Shown: piece by piece, positions 42,781 through 54,422 of the stretch | Numbering within the stretch: the first letter of the stretch is position 1 | Layout: each line of letters begins with the position of its first letter | From: Closterium sp. NIES-65 | Taxonomy: Eukaryota; Streptophyta; Zygnematophyceae; Desmidiales; Closteriaceae | Direction of reading: 5' to 3' | DNA: 64,000 bases | Assembly: GCA_948144175.1 (NCBI GenBank) | Contig: CANXME010002181.1 | Coordinates: forward strand, 1,550,001 to 1,614,000 | Notes under the pieces: model-generated | What the model saw: only the letters and a program-made list of their open reading frames with translations | Databases searched by the model: none | What the model was told of the DNA's origin: nothing | Program-made: the position numbers and the translations under genes

Positions 42781-44965
42781 TCAGAGCTTCTTCTGATAGT
42801 CACGTATGCCGGCAGGCTTGAGTAGAGTAGATCGTCCCTTTTCGGTTCCTGACGTGTAACGGTAAGGCGTGGAGATGGCGCTTGGTGTGAGGCCGAAACG
42901 TTTCGCGATGGTGTCGGCGTACTTCTCGGCGCTTAGGTAGATTGCGTTTTCTTCCTCGCGGATGTTGAGCCCGAGGTACTGCGTAACGGTAGAAGAGACC
43001 GTGAGTGTGAGGTCTTTCTGAAGCTCCCCTTCGAACCACGTGGCGATGCCGTCGGTTGACCCAATGTAGAGGAGATCCTCCACGTAGACGATTAGGAGGA
43101 CGTAGTCGCTACCCTTTGTGAGGCGATACATGCCCTGGTCATGCGGGAGTTTTTTGAAACCGATGCGGATAAGGCGGGCGTGTAGGTACTGCTGCCACAG
43201 TCGCGGTGCCTGCTTGATCCCGTAGAGCGACTTAAGCAGTTGGCAGACTCGGTTGGGTTCGCCGTGGGAGCCGTGCGGAAACTCGATGAAGATTTCTGCA
43301 TCCACAGGTGCGTAGAGGAATGCGTTTGCGATGTCGATTTGTCGCAATTTCTTTTTCTTCATGGCGGCGACGGCGATGAGGATTCGGAGTGAGGTGTGAC
43401 GGCTGACCGGAGCGAAGGTTTCGGTGTAATCTCTTCCGTGCTCCTGGTCAAAGCCGCGTACGACCCAGCGGGCTTTGAATTTGTCGATGGTGCCGTCAGC
43501 TTTCGTCTTCACACGAAAGACCCACTTCCCGGTAAGAATAGTCTTGTTTTGTGCTACGCCGATGGGAACGATTTTCCAGGTGTTGCGCTCCTCCAGTGCC
43601 TTCAGCTCTTTGTCCATGGATTCACGCCATTTCTCCCTGTGTTCCCCCCCCAGAGCCTGTTGAACCGTCGCAGGCTCCTTAGGAATGGCGGCGCCATGGA
43701 CTGCGGTGACGAGACCAAGGATTTGTAGCCCAGTCTGTGAGTATCGAGGGAGTTCTGGATCCTCGGGATAAGCTGCTTCGTCTCCCGCTTCTGGGTCGGG
43801 TATGAAATTCGGCCCTACCCTTTCTGCTTCGTTGGTGTTGACTGTCGCAGGTGTTACGTAACCATTGTCGGCGAAATGGTAGAAAACTTCGGCGTTGTTA
43901 CTGTCGCGAGGATTATCCTCATCCATGGGCACGTCGACGGAGTAGTACGGAAGAGGTCCGGCTTCCTCCGATGCGTTGTCGACGTTCTGCTCATCCCAGT
44001 CTGCTTCATCCGCTGCTGACGCAAAGGCTCGGTCACCACGAAAGCCACTGGTGAGGTCCCGATTCTCGTGCAAGTTGGCGAGGTACGTCTGAAGGGTGAT
44101 TCTTTCGTAGAAGATCACATCACGTGCTGCTACTGTTTCCTTTGTGTGGACGTCGAAGATTCTCCACGCGTTGTAATTTTTCTCGATGCCGAGGTGTAGT
44201 CCCCACTGTGCCCGTTGCGAAAATCTTCCCGCTCGTGCTTCTGGGGGTCGGTACTGTACCATGCACCCGAAAACTCGTAACATTTTTGTGCTGCCCTGCT
44301 TCCCTGTCCACAGCAGATGCGGTGAGGCGTTGTTCGGGAGTGACGACGACGACAACAAGTTGTGCAGCATGACAGCATGGTCCATTGCTGCTGGCCACTG
44401 GTGGTTGGGTAGCCGCATGCCACGTAACAGTTTGCGCATGCTGTTCTGCAGAGTCCTGTTCATTCGTTCTGCAACACCCTGCTGCTGATGTGCGTAGGGA
44501 AGAGAGAGGAGTTGCTTGATCCCCCTTTCCGCCAGGTTCTGCTTGAAGCGCTGAGAGGTGTACTCGCCGCCTCCGTCTGACTGGAAGCTTTTCAGTTGCG
44601 TTCCAGACTCTCTCTCTGCTATCGGTAGCCAGGCGGCGAATGCTGCGAGCGCCATGTCGCGGCTGGGTAGGTTACGATGCCAGACATATCGAGTGGCGGC
44701 GTCGATGAAGGTGATGGTGTAGTTGTAGTTGACTTGTCCTGGTTCGCGATTGTAGAGGATGTCGTTGTAGACCTTTTCGAGTGGTGTGTACGCTGGAGCG
44801 CTCGGGTTGTGATGTGGAGCGAACGGTCGATGAGGTAAGTCAGCTTCGGGGCATATAAGGCAAGTCCCTCGTGCCTTTTGGAGTTCTCTGCCGTCGGGTA
44901 GTAGTAGGGAGTCTTTGTCAAGAACTCCTGCTCTTATCGTGTTGTTTAAAACCGTGTTGCTTGGA
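42781..44965 (-). pseudogene. Copia family 1, copy 2: integrase and reverse transcriptase (5' deleted)
   Basis: Open from the deletion junction near 44965 (NTIRAGVLDKDSLLLP) through integrase core and RT to TGA at 42783-42781. Integrase keeps the third acid (GVAERMNRT, codon 44469-44467), which copy 1 has lost. The RT active site is damaged: YVED replaces YVDD (codon 43080-43078 reads GAG). The gag C-terminus, protease and integrase N-terminus are deleted. The lesions are thus complementary to those of copy 1. Apart from these the two proteins are almost identical. Confidence 0.92.
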
Positions 44966-45326
44966 TGTCCTGTGCGGGTCCCGACTGCTGGTGTTGCTCG
45001 TAGAAGGACATGAAGGAGAAGAATTTCTCCATCATGTTCTGGTCGAAGTCAGAAGGGTGGTTCGTGGGGGTCTCAGTTGAAGTTCCCCTTGGTCTTGCTG
45101 CCGTGCCTTCCTCTGTCTGCAGGCCAGAGGCTGGCGGTGGAGTAGGAGTAGTGCCCGAGGAGCCATTAGGGGAGCTCCTTTCCTTGTTTGTTGCCATGTC
45201 TTGTAATGATTTTTGAAAGAGTTAGAGTTTTCCCCTGTCTGCTCTCATACCATGTTGGGCTGAGAAAGCCCTAAGGATCTTTGCAGAGGATAACTCTGGC
45301 TAGGAAATTTGTAATAGCGGAAGCGT
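44966..45326 (-). pseudogene. Copia family 1, copy 2: 5' remnant (LTR end, PBS, Gag start)
   Basis: A 74-bp LTR end (45253-45326), then PBS TGGTATGAGAGC (45252-45241), a short leader and the gag ATG at 45197 (MATNKERSSPNGSSG). Gag runs about 75 codons to FYEQHQQSGPAQ and is then fused out of frame to integrase at about 44965. This is the only place where the family's gag start is visible. A short shared CTGTGC at the junction suggests a microhomology deletion. Confidence 0.87.
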
Positions 45327-45890
45327 GACTGTCACACTGACTGCTCCTCCTTCCTACGATACTGCTTAACTAGGTAAACATCGGGTGATGGCCATGCAAA
45401 ACTCCTTCATCGCAAAAACAGCGAGGGTGGAGGGGTAGCGTTTAGTTCAGCTGCTTCAAAGCTGCTTGGCGTAAACTGACTAAAGGGTTACGCCATACCT
45501 ACCGTGGAGCTACTTTCAAGGTTGGCGCTTCAGGATTTAGCGGTAAGTCAGAAACGTGATGAGGGATTGAGATTGCGTGCAGGAGTTTAATTGGCTGTCG
45601 ATTCAAAGCTACGGAAAAGCTGCTCCTACCGAATTGCTTGTGCTTCGTGGATTTTGTGTTTTTGGGTTCGCCCATTTCGCCCAAGATGGGGTTACTGCAA
45701 GAATTCTCTCACGATCTAATCCTCGCTGAGAAATCTCGCGTTCTGCTGTGCAGGGTTTTATTGTTGTAAATTAAACGGCTGTGTCTGTCATCTATAAACT
45801 GTTAAATAGGTACAAAGTTGACAACTTCGATAATTGCGTTTTGCTGTTCGAAATCAACAATATAAACTACGAATGCTACCCTTGTTGTAG
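45327..45890. other. Unique DNA without a recognised gene
   Basis: Moderate A/T content, no ORF over 61 codons with any known feature. The copia LTR is cut here without a matching target duplication. Confidence 0.5.
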
Positions 45891-46139
45891 TTCATTTATT
45901 GTTAAAAATGCTTGAATGATTACAAGACAATATATTTAAAATTACAAATGGACGCCAAATTGACATCACGAGTCGCACTCGCCTATCCTTCCACGATTTT
46001 CCTTGCACAATTGCTTGTCACAACATATCTTCTTACCAGATGCTGCGAACAATACCAACCTTGTCTAGCATGCTTCTATATTGTTACATGCTTGAATGAT
46101 CACAAGAAACCATACTTAAAATAACAAATGGACAAATGG
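45891..46139. repeat. Diverged satellite monomers, left flank
   Basis: Two diverged copies, about 184 bp apart, of a segment with GCTTGAATGATTACAAGA and AAAATAACAAATGGAC. Related monomers recur at about 47800-48057 to the right of the main array. Confidence 0.65.
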
Positions 46140-47640
46140 ACATCTATATCCTATTACCTAGCCATATGAACTGATTTTATCTCGTTAGCACAACTACGCA
46201 GCACGTGGCGCTTGTTTGTGCGCTTGCTGGCCTGAATCTGTGCAACGATAGGCCTGTGCGCAACATGTCACTGCGCCAAGCCTGGATGCCCTTTTTACCA
46301 CTATTTCTTCACACAGTTGCCTACTACATCCTATTACATGGCCATAGCAACTGGTTTGACCTCCTTCGCACAACTACGCAGCACATGGCGCTTGTTTGTG
46401 CGTTTGCTGGCCTGAATCTATGCAAGGATAGGCCTGTGCGCAACATGTCACTGCGCCAACATCTGGATGCCCTTTTTATCACTATTTCTTCACACAGTTC
46501 TCTACTACATCCTATTACCTAGCCATAGGAACTGGTTTGACCTTGTTCGCACAACTACGCAGCACGTGACGCTTGTTTGTGCGTTTGCTGGCCTGAACCT
46601 GTGCAAGGATGGGCCTGTGCGCAACATGTCACTGCCCCAACGTCTGGATGCATTTTTTACCACTATTTCTTCACACAGTTGCCTACTACATCCTATTACC
46701 TAGCCATAAGAACTGGTTTGACCTCGTTCGCACAACTACGCAGCACGTGACGCTTGTTTGTGCGTTTGCTGGCCTGAATCTGTGCAAGGATAGGCCTGTG
46801 CGCAACATGTCACTGCGCCAACGTCTGGATGCCCTTTTTACCACTATTTCTTCACACAGTTGCCTAATACATCCTATTACCTAGCTATAGGAACTGGTTT
46901 GACCTCCTTCGCACAACTACGCAACACGTGGCGCTTGTTTGTGCGTTTGCTGGCCTGAATCTGTGTGAGGATAGGCCTGTGCGCAACATGTCACTGCGCC
47001 AACATCTGGATGCATTTTTTACCACTATTTCTTCACACAGTTGCCTACTACATCATATTCCCTAGCCATAGGAACTAGTTTGACCTCCTTCGCACAACTA
47101 CGCAGCACGTGGCACTTGTTTGTGCGTTTGCTGGCCTGAATCTGTGCAAGGATAGGCCTGTGCGCAACATGTCACTGCGCCAACATCTGGATGCCCTTTT
47201 TACCACTATTTCTTCACACAGTTCACTACTACATCCTATTACCTAGCCATAGGAACTGGTTTGACCTCGTTCGCACAACTACGCAGCACGTGACGCTTGT
47301 TTGTGCGTTTGCTGGCCAGAACATGTGCAAGGATAGGCCTGTGCGCAACATGTCACTGCGCCAACGTCTGGATGCCCTTTTTACCACTGTTTCTTCACAC
47401 AGTTGCCTACTACATCCTATTACCTAGCCATAGGAACTGTTTTGACCTCCTTCGCACAACTACGCAGCACGTGGCGCTTGTTTGTGCGTTTGTTGGCCTG
47501 AATCTGTGCAAGGATAGGCCTCTGCGCAATATGTCACTACGCCAACGTCTGGATGCCCTTTTTACCACTATTTCTTCACACAGTTCTCTACTACATCATA
47601 TTCCCTAGCCATAGGAACTGATTACATCTCGTTAGCATAA
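46140..47640. repeat. 181-bp satellite array, about eight copies
   Basis: The unit has CTACGCAGCACGTGGCGC, TTGTGCGTTTGCTGGCC, GATAGGCCTGTGCGC and CTATTACCTAGCCATAGG in order; copies are about 181 bp apart (near 46198, 46379, 46559, 46740, 46921, 47102, 47284, 47465). Neighbours are 90-95% alike by eye. The two outermost units share GAACTGATTT/A..ATCTCGTTAGCA variants not found inside, so the array grew from the middle. The period is not a multiple of three, and ORFs here are chance. Confidence 0.92.
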
Positions 47641-48057
47641 CAGACGACGGATGCACAACGGTGCAAGTCGGACCAATCGTTTGCGCGCACCTGCGAGCGT
47701 GCGCACTGCTGCCATCGACGGGTGCAACGCTGGACAGCTGCTCTGCTACAGCGTTAGCACGCCGTCGACCTGCTGTATTGGCAGGCCGCCCTTATGCAGG
47801 AATGTAAAAAAAAATCATTCGTTTAAAATAACGAACGGACGTAACTTTGGCACCACGTGTCGCATAGGCCTATCTTTGTACTCAATTTAATGCGCAATTA
47901 TTTGAAACACCATAGATTCCTACGTGATGTTGCGAATGACATTAAATATGTTCAGCATGCTTGTAATATAGTGAATGTATGAATGATCATGATAAACATT
48001 GTTTAAGATGGCAAACAGACTTCGAAACGGCACCACGTGTCGCTCAGACATTTCATA
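47641..48057. repeat. Diverged satellite monomers, right flank, and junction DNA
   Basis: From about 47800 two monomers about 177 bp apart share ATGAATGATCA..., TTTAAAATAACGAACGGAC and GGCACCACGTGTCGC, related to 45891-46139. 47641-47800 is unassigned. The copia 2A element inserted at 48058 inside this satellite-like DNA. Confidence 0.6.
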
Positions 48058-48272
48058 TGTGAGAGTTGTGGAACAGGAATGAAATGACTAAGGAAAGATT
48101 GGGTACAAATACAACCCTAGAAACCTGTACCCCATATGTGCTACCCCAGTATAGCCTACAGCAACTATGTCATATAAATCTGACACACCCCCATAGGCAA
48201 AGTGGGGGAGAACAAGGGGTCACAAGACCAGTCAAGCAAAGCAAAGCAAAGCTCAGGGTGGATCATAAAGTC

Positions 48273-48681
48273 ACCACACAGTCCGAGCACAAGGTCAAGG
48301 CCACAAGGCCAGTTCACATGCAGCAGAGCATATATATATAACAGTGCTAAACAAGCAAGAGCAAGGATATATATATGCAGCAGTACAAGCAAGGTCAAGA
48401 GGTAAGCAAGTGAGGCCCAGTGGGCACAAGACCTAGCAGAGTGCAAAAGCGCTGATGGTCACGAGGCGGAAGTGCCTTGGTGAACACATCAGCAGTGTTG
48501 GCCTCAGTGGCCACGAAACGCAGGCGAAGCTGACCACGCTACTGCAGCTCTCGAGCAAGGAAGTAGCGCAGAGCAATGTGCTTCGTCCTGTGCTCCAGTC
48601 TGTGCTCCTGACACAAGGCAATAGTTGCCTTGTTGTCGACGTACAGCACTGGAGGAGAACGAGGCCGCTCTCCAAGGTCAG
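48273..48681 (-). pseudogene. Copia 2A: RNase H C-terminus with a nonsense codon
   Basis: YVDNKATIALCQEHRLEHRTKHIALRYFLARELQ, then TAG (48541-48539) where copy 2B has Gln, then FVATEANTADVFTKALPP in the same frame. Final part of the copia RNase H. Confidence 0.85.
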
Positions 48682-50450
48682 TCAGCAGGTAGGTGAGCCA
48701 GCGAAGCTCCTGGGCAGCCATGGCCGTGGCGTAGATCTCAGCCTCACAGCTGGAGCTGAGAACCGAAGAAGAGCGAGTAGAGCGCCAAGAGACAGAGCCA
48801 GAGCCAAGACTGAAGGTGTAACCCTGAGACGACCTGTGAGTAGCCAAGAAGCGTCTGAGTGCCCAGTGAGTACAGGCCGCTCACGCCCTCCAAGCACTAG
48901 CCCCATGCCCGACGTACTGCACAAGTAGCGCAACACCCTCTTAGCTGCATCCATGTGCTCCTTCCGGTGACGGCCGGGAGCGACATAGCGTGCTAAGATG
49001 CTGAGAGGGTATGCGAGGTCAGGTCGAGTGCAGGTCATCAGGTACATGAGGCAGCCCACAAGCTCTGGATACGGACCACTCGACTCTACGGACTCATCCG
49101 AAGGCAGAGCTGAGAGCGAGTGTCCCGTAGGCAGAGGAGTGGACTGAGGCGAGGAGTACGTGAAGCCGAAGCGCTGAAGGACCTGCTGCACCATGTGTGA
49201 CTGAGTCAGGGTAATGGTGCGGCGTGCTCTGTCCCGGGTGATCCGCAAGCCAAGATAGCTTGTCAGTTCACCCAGGTCTGTGCACGTGTGTCTCTTCTGC
49301 AGCTCGGACTTCACGTGGGCAAGTGCGGCAGTGTCCGCAGTGGCAAAGACCAAGTCGTCGACGTACACGAGGATGTAGAACGGCGGCAGTGAGGTGTCAG
49401 TGCGCAGAAACAGCGACGGGTCAGCAGTGGAAGGAGCAAACCCAAGAGCCGCAAGTGTAGTCCTCAGTGTGTCGTGCCACTCACGCGGCGCCTGGCGGAG
49501 ACCGTAGACTGGCCGCCGGAGGCTCCACTGGGTACCAGGAGGGAACGACCCAGTGAAGCCAGGAGGGCGGCGCAGCCAGATCTCCTCGTGCAGGCGACCC
49601 TGCAGGAAAGCAGTGCTGAAGTCAAGAGAGTGTAGCTCGTAGTCACGCTGAGCAGCGACGTGCAGCAGAACCCGAAGAGTGGTCATCTTCGGGGTCGGGG
49701 AGAAAGTCTGAAAGAAGTCAACTCCCTGTCGCTGACTGAAGCCACGAGCCACGTAGCGCGCCTTGAAGACAGGCGGAGAACCCGGCGGCCGCTTCACCCT
49801 GAAGATCCACATGCCACTGACAATGTTCGCCCCAGGAGGGGGAACAGCGTCAACGTAGGTGCCTGTGGACTTCCAGGAAGCCATCTCTGCGTCCATGGCT
49901 GACTGCCACTGAGAGGAGTAGGGACCGGCCATCGCCTCTGCGTAAGAGCGTGGGGTCGGGATGTCTAGAGCATCCGGGTCTCCCTCAGGGGCAACAAGCA
50001 TGGACACGAGATGAGGCAAAGCGGCGGCAAAGCACAGGAACTCCTCCTGCCTGTCCTCAAGGACGTCCGTGCCAAGAGCACAGTCACCCCCGACGGACGG
50101 AGGACAGGCAGACGCAGACGCAGCAGACGCAGACTCAGCAGACTCAGCAGACTCAGCAACAAGACTGGCAGCGTAGTCTAAACGACACGCAGCAGCAAAG
50201 TCGACCAGCTCCGCAACTAGGGCAGACGCAGCAGCGGACTCAAAGGAAGGGTCAGTGACAAGAGAAGCAAGAAGACGCGTGACAGTAGGACTGGCAGCAC
50301 GGCGAGAGTCCGACTCCGGGTCGGCAAGTGTAGGAAGAGAAGACTGAGGAGGAGAAGGCAAAGGGGCACGCAGAGGAGCAGTGGACGGACGCAGAGACAT
50401 CTGGTGCGTGCCAGGGACAGGAGGAGGACGCTGACGCGAACCGCGACCAC
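48682..50450 (-). pseudogene. Copia 2A: reverse transcriptase and RNase H, frameshifted from gag-pol
   Basis: Contains MWIFRVKRPPGSPPVFKARY, FSPTPKMTTLRVLLHVAA, PVYGLRQAPREWHDTLR and intact YVDDLVF. RNase H begins TCTRPDLAYPLSILARY. It is separated from upstream pol by a 28-bp deletion at 50450/50451 relative to copy 2B (60333-60360). A 13-bp deletion near 48845 relative to 2B shifts the frame again inside RNase H. RT residues are kept but the polyprotein cannot be made whole. Confidence 0.9.
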
Positions 50451-53400
50451 AGGGCGGGACGCAGGCTCACGACGCTCAGCAAGACCTCCAGTAGGACCAT
50501 TGTAGGGAGAAGGAGAAGGCAGGGGAGAGGCGGGCTGTAACTGTGACTGCGACGGGACAGGCCGTGGACACTCTACGGGAGGAGAAGGACCAGTGGAAGG
50601 CGGGAGACCAAGAACCTGCTGGAGGAGCGGAACGAAGTACGGCCGAGGCCGCGCAGCACCGCCAGAGACAGCAGGGACAGCACCAACACCTCCAGAGGCA
50701 GCACCAGCACCAATAGCAGCTCCAACTCCAGCACCTCCAGCAGCGCCAGAAGTACCCTCAGCAGGACCGACAGTCGTAGTCTCAGCGCCAGCACCCGCAG
50801 CAGCTCCAGCTCCAGAGGCACCCCCGGGCCCGGCAGCTCCAGTACTCTCAGTAAGAGCACCTCCGGGACCCGTGGTACCAGCTCCCTCGGCAGCAACAGA
50901 AACTCCAGCACCCGCAGCACCCCCAGCTCCAGCAGCGCGCCTCCAGCGCCTGGCAAACCACTCACGCAGCTCCAGAGGAGAGAGCGGCTCGCGGCTCGAA
51001 CCACCAGGAAGAGAAGCAGCAGGCGCAGCACTCCCAGACGCAGTACCCCCAGGCTCAGCACCCCCAGGCTCAGCACCCCCAGGCTCAGCACCCCCAGTCG
51101 CAGCACCCCCAGGCTCAGCACCCCCAGGCTCAGCACCCCCAGGCTCAACACCCCCAGGCTCAGCACCCCCAGTCTCAGCACCCCCAGGCTCAGCACCCCC
51201 AGGCTCAGCACCCCCAGACTCAGCACCCCGAGGCTCCGCACCCGCAGCAGCACCAGAGTCACCAGTGACCTCGACAGGCTCGACCGCGTCTACCTGAGAC
51301 ACACCTGAAGGGGCAGGACCCTGAGGGGGGAGGGGGTCTACCGGGGGGGGACCTGGGACCAGGAAGAGGGGCGGTGGGGGAAGGGAGGGAGTGCGGTAGG
51401 GGAAGAGCCGGTAGAAGGGAACCGACTCGTCGAACGTGACGTCCTGGGAGGACAGAACACGACGAGAGGTGGGGTGGTAAAACTGCCACCCAGGTGCGTC
51501 AGGGGGGAAACCCAGGAAGACGCAAGGAGCAGCACGAGGGGACAGCTTGTCCGCAGACAAGTCGCGGACAAACGCCCGAGATCCCCAGACACGGAACGCC
51601 GACGCATCGCCAACCTTCCCCGTCCACAGCAGAGCTGGGGAGGTCTCCGGTCGGGAGACCCTGGGCTGAAGGTTGATCTGATGCGCGGCGTACCTCACCG
51701 CAAACGGCCACAGAAAATGGGGGGCAGCCGCATGCACCATGGACGTACGGGCGACGTCCATGACAATGCCGATGCGGCGCTCAGCAATCCCATTCTGCTG
51801 TGGAGAGTCCGGAAGCGTGAAGGTCTGGCGGATGCCTCGTGCACGACAGTAGGCTCGCAGAAGGCCGGAGGAGAACTCTCCGCCTCTGTCCGAGTGCAGC
51901 CGCAAAACAGGAAAGTCAGAGCCGAAGCTCCGCCTGAGCTGGAGACGAGCTGCGCGGATCCAGTCGATCAACACCTCAGTGACTTCACCCTTGCTGCGCA
52001 AAGGGAAGACTGTGGTGTAACGCGAGTAGTCGTCAACCACCTGCAGGAAGTAGCGCTCGTGACCCTGTCCACGGACGCGGGCTGGGCCCCACACGTCCAT
52101 GTGAAGCGTCTGCATCGGGGCCTCCGTCGGAGGAAAGGTGGAGGAGTGAGGGGTAGCCCGCAGGCGACCCTCGACACAGGGGACACAGGGAGGGCCAGGC
52201 CCCGGAGGAAGGGGAGGGAGGGACCGGGGAAGACCAGAGACAAGGAGGCGAGAGGCCATGCCCCGGAGACGGGGCAGGGAGGGGTGACCCATCCTGTGGT
52301 GCCACAGGAGGGTCTCGTGGGACAGGAGGCGACACGAGCAGGGAGCAGACTCCGGACCAGACCTGGACGCTGCAGCAAACACCTGACCCGACGCAGCTAC
52401 CTGACCAGACGCAGGAGGAGGAGACGGAACAGTGAGGGTGTACAGGCTCGACCCCGGCCCACGTGTGAACGTGGTCAAGTGTCGACCCGTGTCCGCGTCC
52501 GTGCAGTGGGTGTCTCGTCGGCGTGCAGGGGTGAACTGGTCAACCCCTGCATCCTGGAGGTCAGCACCCGCCACCAAGTTCGTAGAGAACGAGGGGAGGT
52601 AGAGACCGGACAGGGAGCCAGACGGGACCGCAGGGCACGGAAGGACAGTGGAGTAGCGAGCCAGAACAGGACCCCCAGAGGGGTCCGCCAGGGAGACTGC
52701 CACAGGCCGACTAAGCGGCGTGAGTGTGGTGCGGTCTCGAAAGAAGGAGCGAGACGCTCCTGAGTCAAGAGTGAAGGTGAGAGAGGGCGGAGCCGACGCT
52801 GTACCTGAGAGAGCAGACTCACCAGCACCTAGCGCAGCAGTCGCAACAGTACCTAGAGCAGCAGCCTCAACAGCACCTAGCGCAGCAGTCTCAACAGCAC
52901 CTGGAGTAGCAGCCTCAACAGCACCTGGAGTCGCAGTACCAATGCCCGGGTCGGGCGGGAAACAGCGGTAACAGTCACCCTCCTCACTAATAGTCACAGC
53001 GTACATGGCACGAAGAATAGCATCAAAGTCAAGATCAAAGATAGCTACTCCTGCCCTAGACAGCTGGTCCCAGCGAGGGATCTCAGAGGCGTCAGGAAAC
53101 TGGCGGCGCCAAGCGTCAGTCAGGCGGCCGAAGCAGCGCTGGGCGGAGTGTGGACCACCACACTGCTCACCCGCACGGTCGCCAGTGCGCAGGACGTAGG
53201 TGCACGGACCAGGACCCCCACCCCTCTGACGGGCAGCGTACCACTCACGGAGCTGCTGTGGGGAGAGGGTCTCCTGACCACGCTGCTGCTGCTGGCGCTG
53301 ACCACCACCGGAGCCACTCCTCCGCGACGAGCCACGACCGCCGCCGCCCCCTCTGCCGCCTCCTCCGCCACCGCCGCCACCACCTCCACCGCCACCGCCA

Positions 53401-54374
53401 CCCCCACCGTCGCCGCCGCCACCACCGCCTCCGCCTCCACCCCCACCACCACCGCCACTGCCGCCCCCGCCTCCACTGCCGCCGCTGACACCTCCACTCC
53501 CGCCACCACTCCCGCTACCACCCTCACCTCCTCCGCTGCCTCCACCGCCGCCTCCACCGCCCCCGCCGCCTCCCCCACCGCCCCTGCCCCCCTTGCTCCT
53601 GCCAGAGCGACGTCTCCCACTGGGGGCAGACGCCGCACCGACCGACTCAAAACCAACGAGGTCGGCCGTGGCAGCAGAGGCGACAGAGGGCAGGAGGGGG
53701 GAGGGGGAACACCCCTCAAAGATGGGAGTGCGCGGGTCACCACGAGAGGCCCCTACAGCGAGAATGCTCTTCTCGGCCGCTAGGAGGGACTTCTCGAGGA
53801 GCTCAACGGTGAGAGTGGTGGGGCAGACTGAGAGTAAGTCGTCCCTGACTCCTCGAAGGGAGTCAGGGAGGCGGGTGACAATGTAGTAGAGAGTGAAGTA
53901 CTGGGGGGGGGGGTTCTTGGCGCAGAACTCAGCAGGAAGCGCAGCGCGGAAGCGAGCGTCACTAGTGCGCAGGTGGGTAATGAGGTCGGCGACTGTAGCA
54001 AAAGCAGCAAGGTCGGGAAAGAGGTACGGTAGCATGAGGCGGCTCAGTGCAGCAGTGGCAGGGGTGGAGTAGCGTGCGATAACGGCGTTGTACAAGGTCT
54101 GAGCACTCTTGTACGACCCAAAGTGCGCACGCTCAGCGGGAGGGAGGTGGCGACGCACAGCAAGACGTGCAGCAGCATCGCGTGTGGCCCACTGTGAGCG
54201 AACAGTGGCATCCTCAGTAGCAGCAGGGGCGGGAGAGGCACCAGAAGTGAGATCAAAGAGAGAGAGTCCGTCAGCTCTGTCGCACTGTAGGAAAAGCAGT
54301 AGGTCGTCTACCCACACGTCAAAGTCGATGGCTCTGCCCTCAGCGTCAAAGGCGAGGACACTGGGGGTAGCCAT
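50451..54374 (-). pseudogene. Copia 2A: Gag, protease and integrase
   Basis: The likely start is MATPSVLAFDAEGR at 54374; an in-frame Met at 54422 adds 16 residues. Gag has WATRDAAARLAVRRHLP and a long Gly-rich block with SGGG/RGGG repeats (about 53590-53320), then a Cys/His cluster CTYVLRTGDRAGEQC-GGPH-SAQRC with CX13CX3HX4C spacing instead of a classical knuckle. The protease site is LDSGASRSFF near 52770. Integrase has HHRMGHPSL, CVPC, VVDDYSRY, HSDRGGEF and NGIAERR, so all catalytic acids are present. A GGAEP-type repeat (about 51240-51020) and Gly/Ala-rich linker separate integrase from RT. The frame is lost after EPASRP at the 28-bp deletion. Confidence 0.9.
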
Positions 54375-54422
54375 GACAGCAGTAGAGAGAGGGCAGTGCG
54401 CAGAGTAAAGCTCAGTGCTCAC

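Noticed and set aside
46205..47608. Series of ORFs of about 80-105 codons
   Set aside because: Shadows of the 181-bp satellite; the period is not a multiple of three, so the frame changes with each unit.
50593..53783. Long plus-strand ORFs opposite the copia family 2 gag-pol
   Set aside because: Antisense shadows of a GC-rich coding strand with Gly, Ala and Pro repeats; no recognisable domain.
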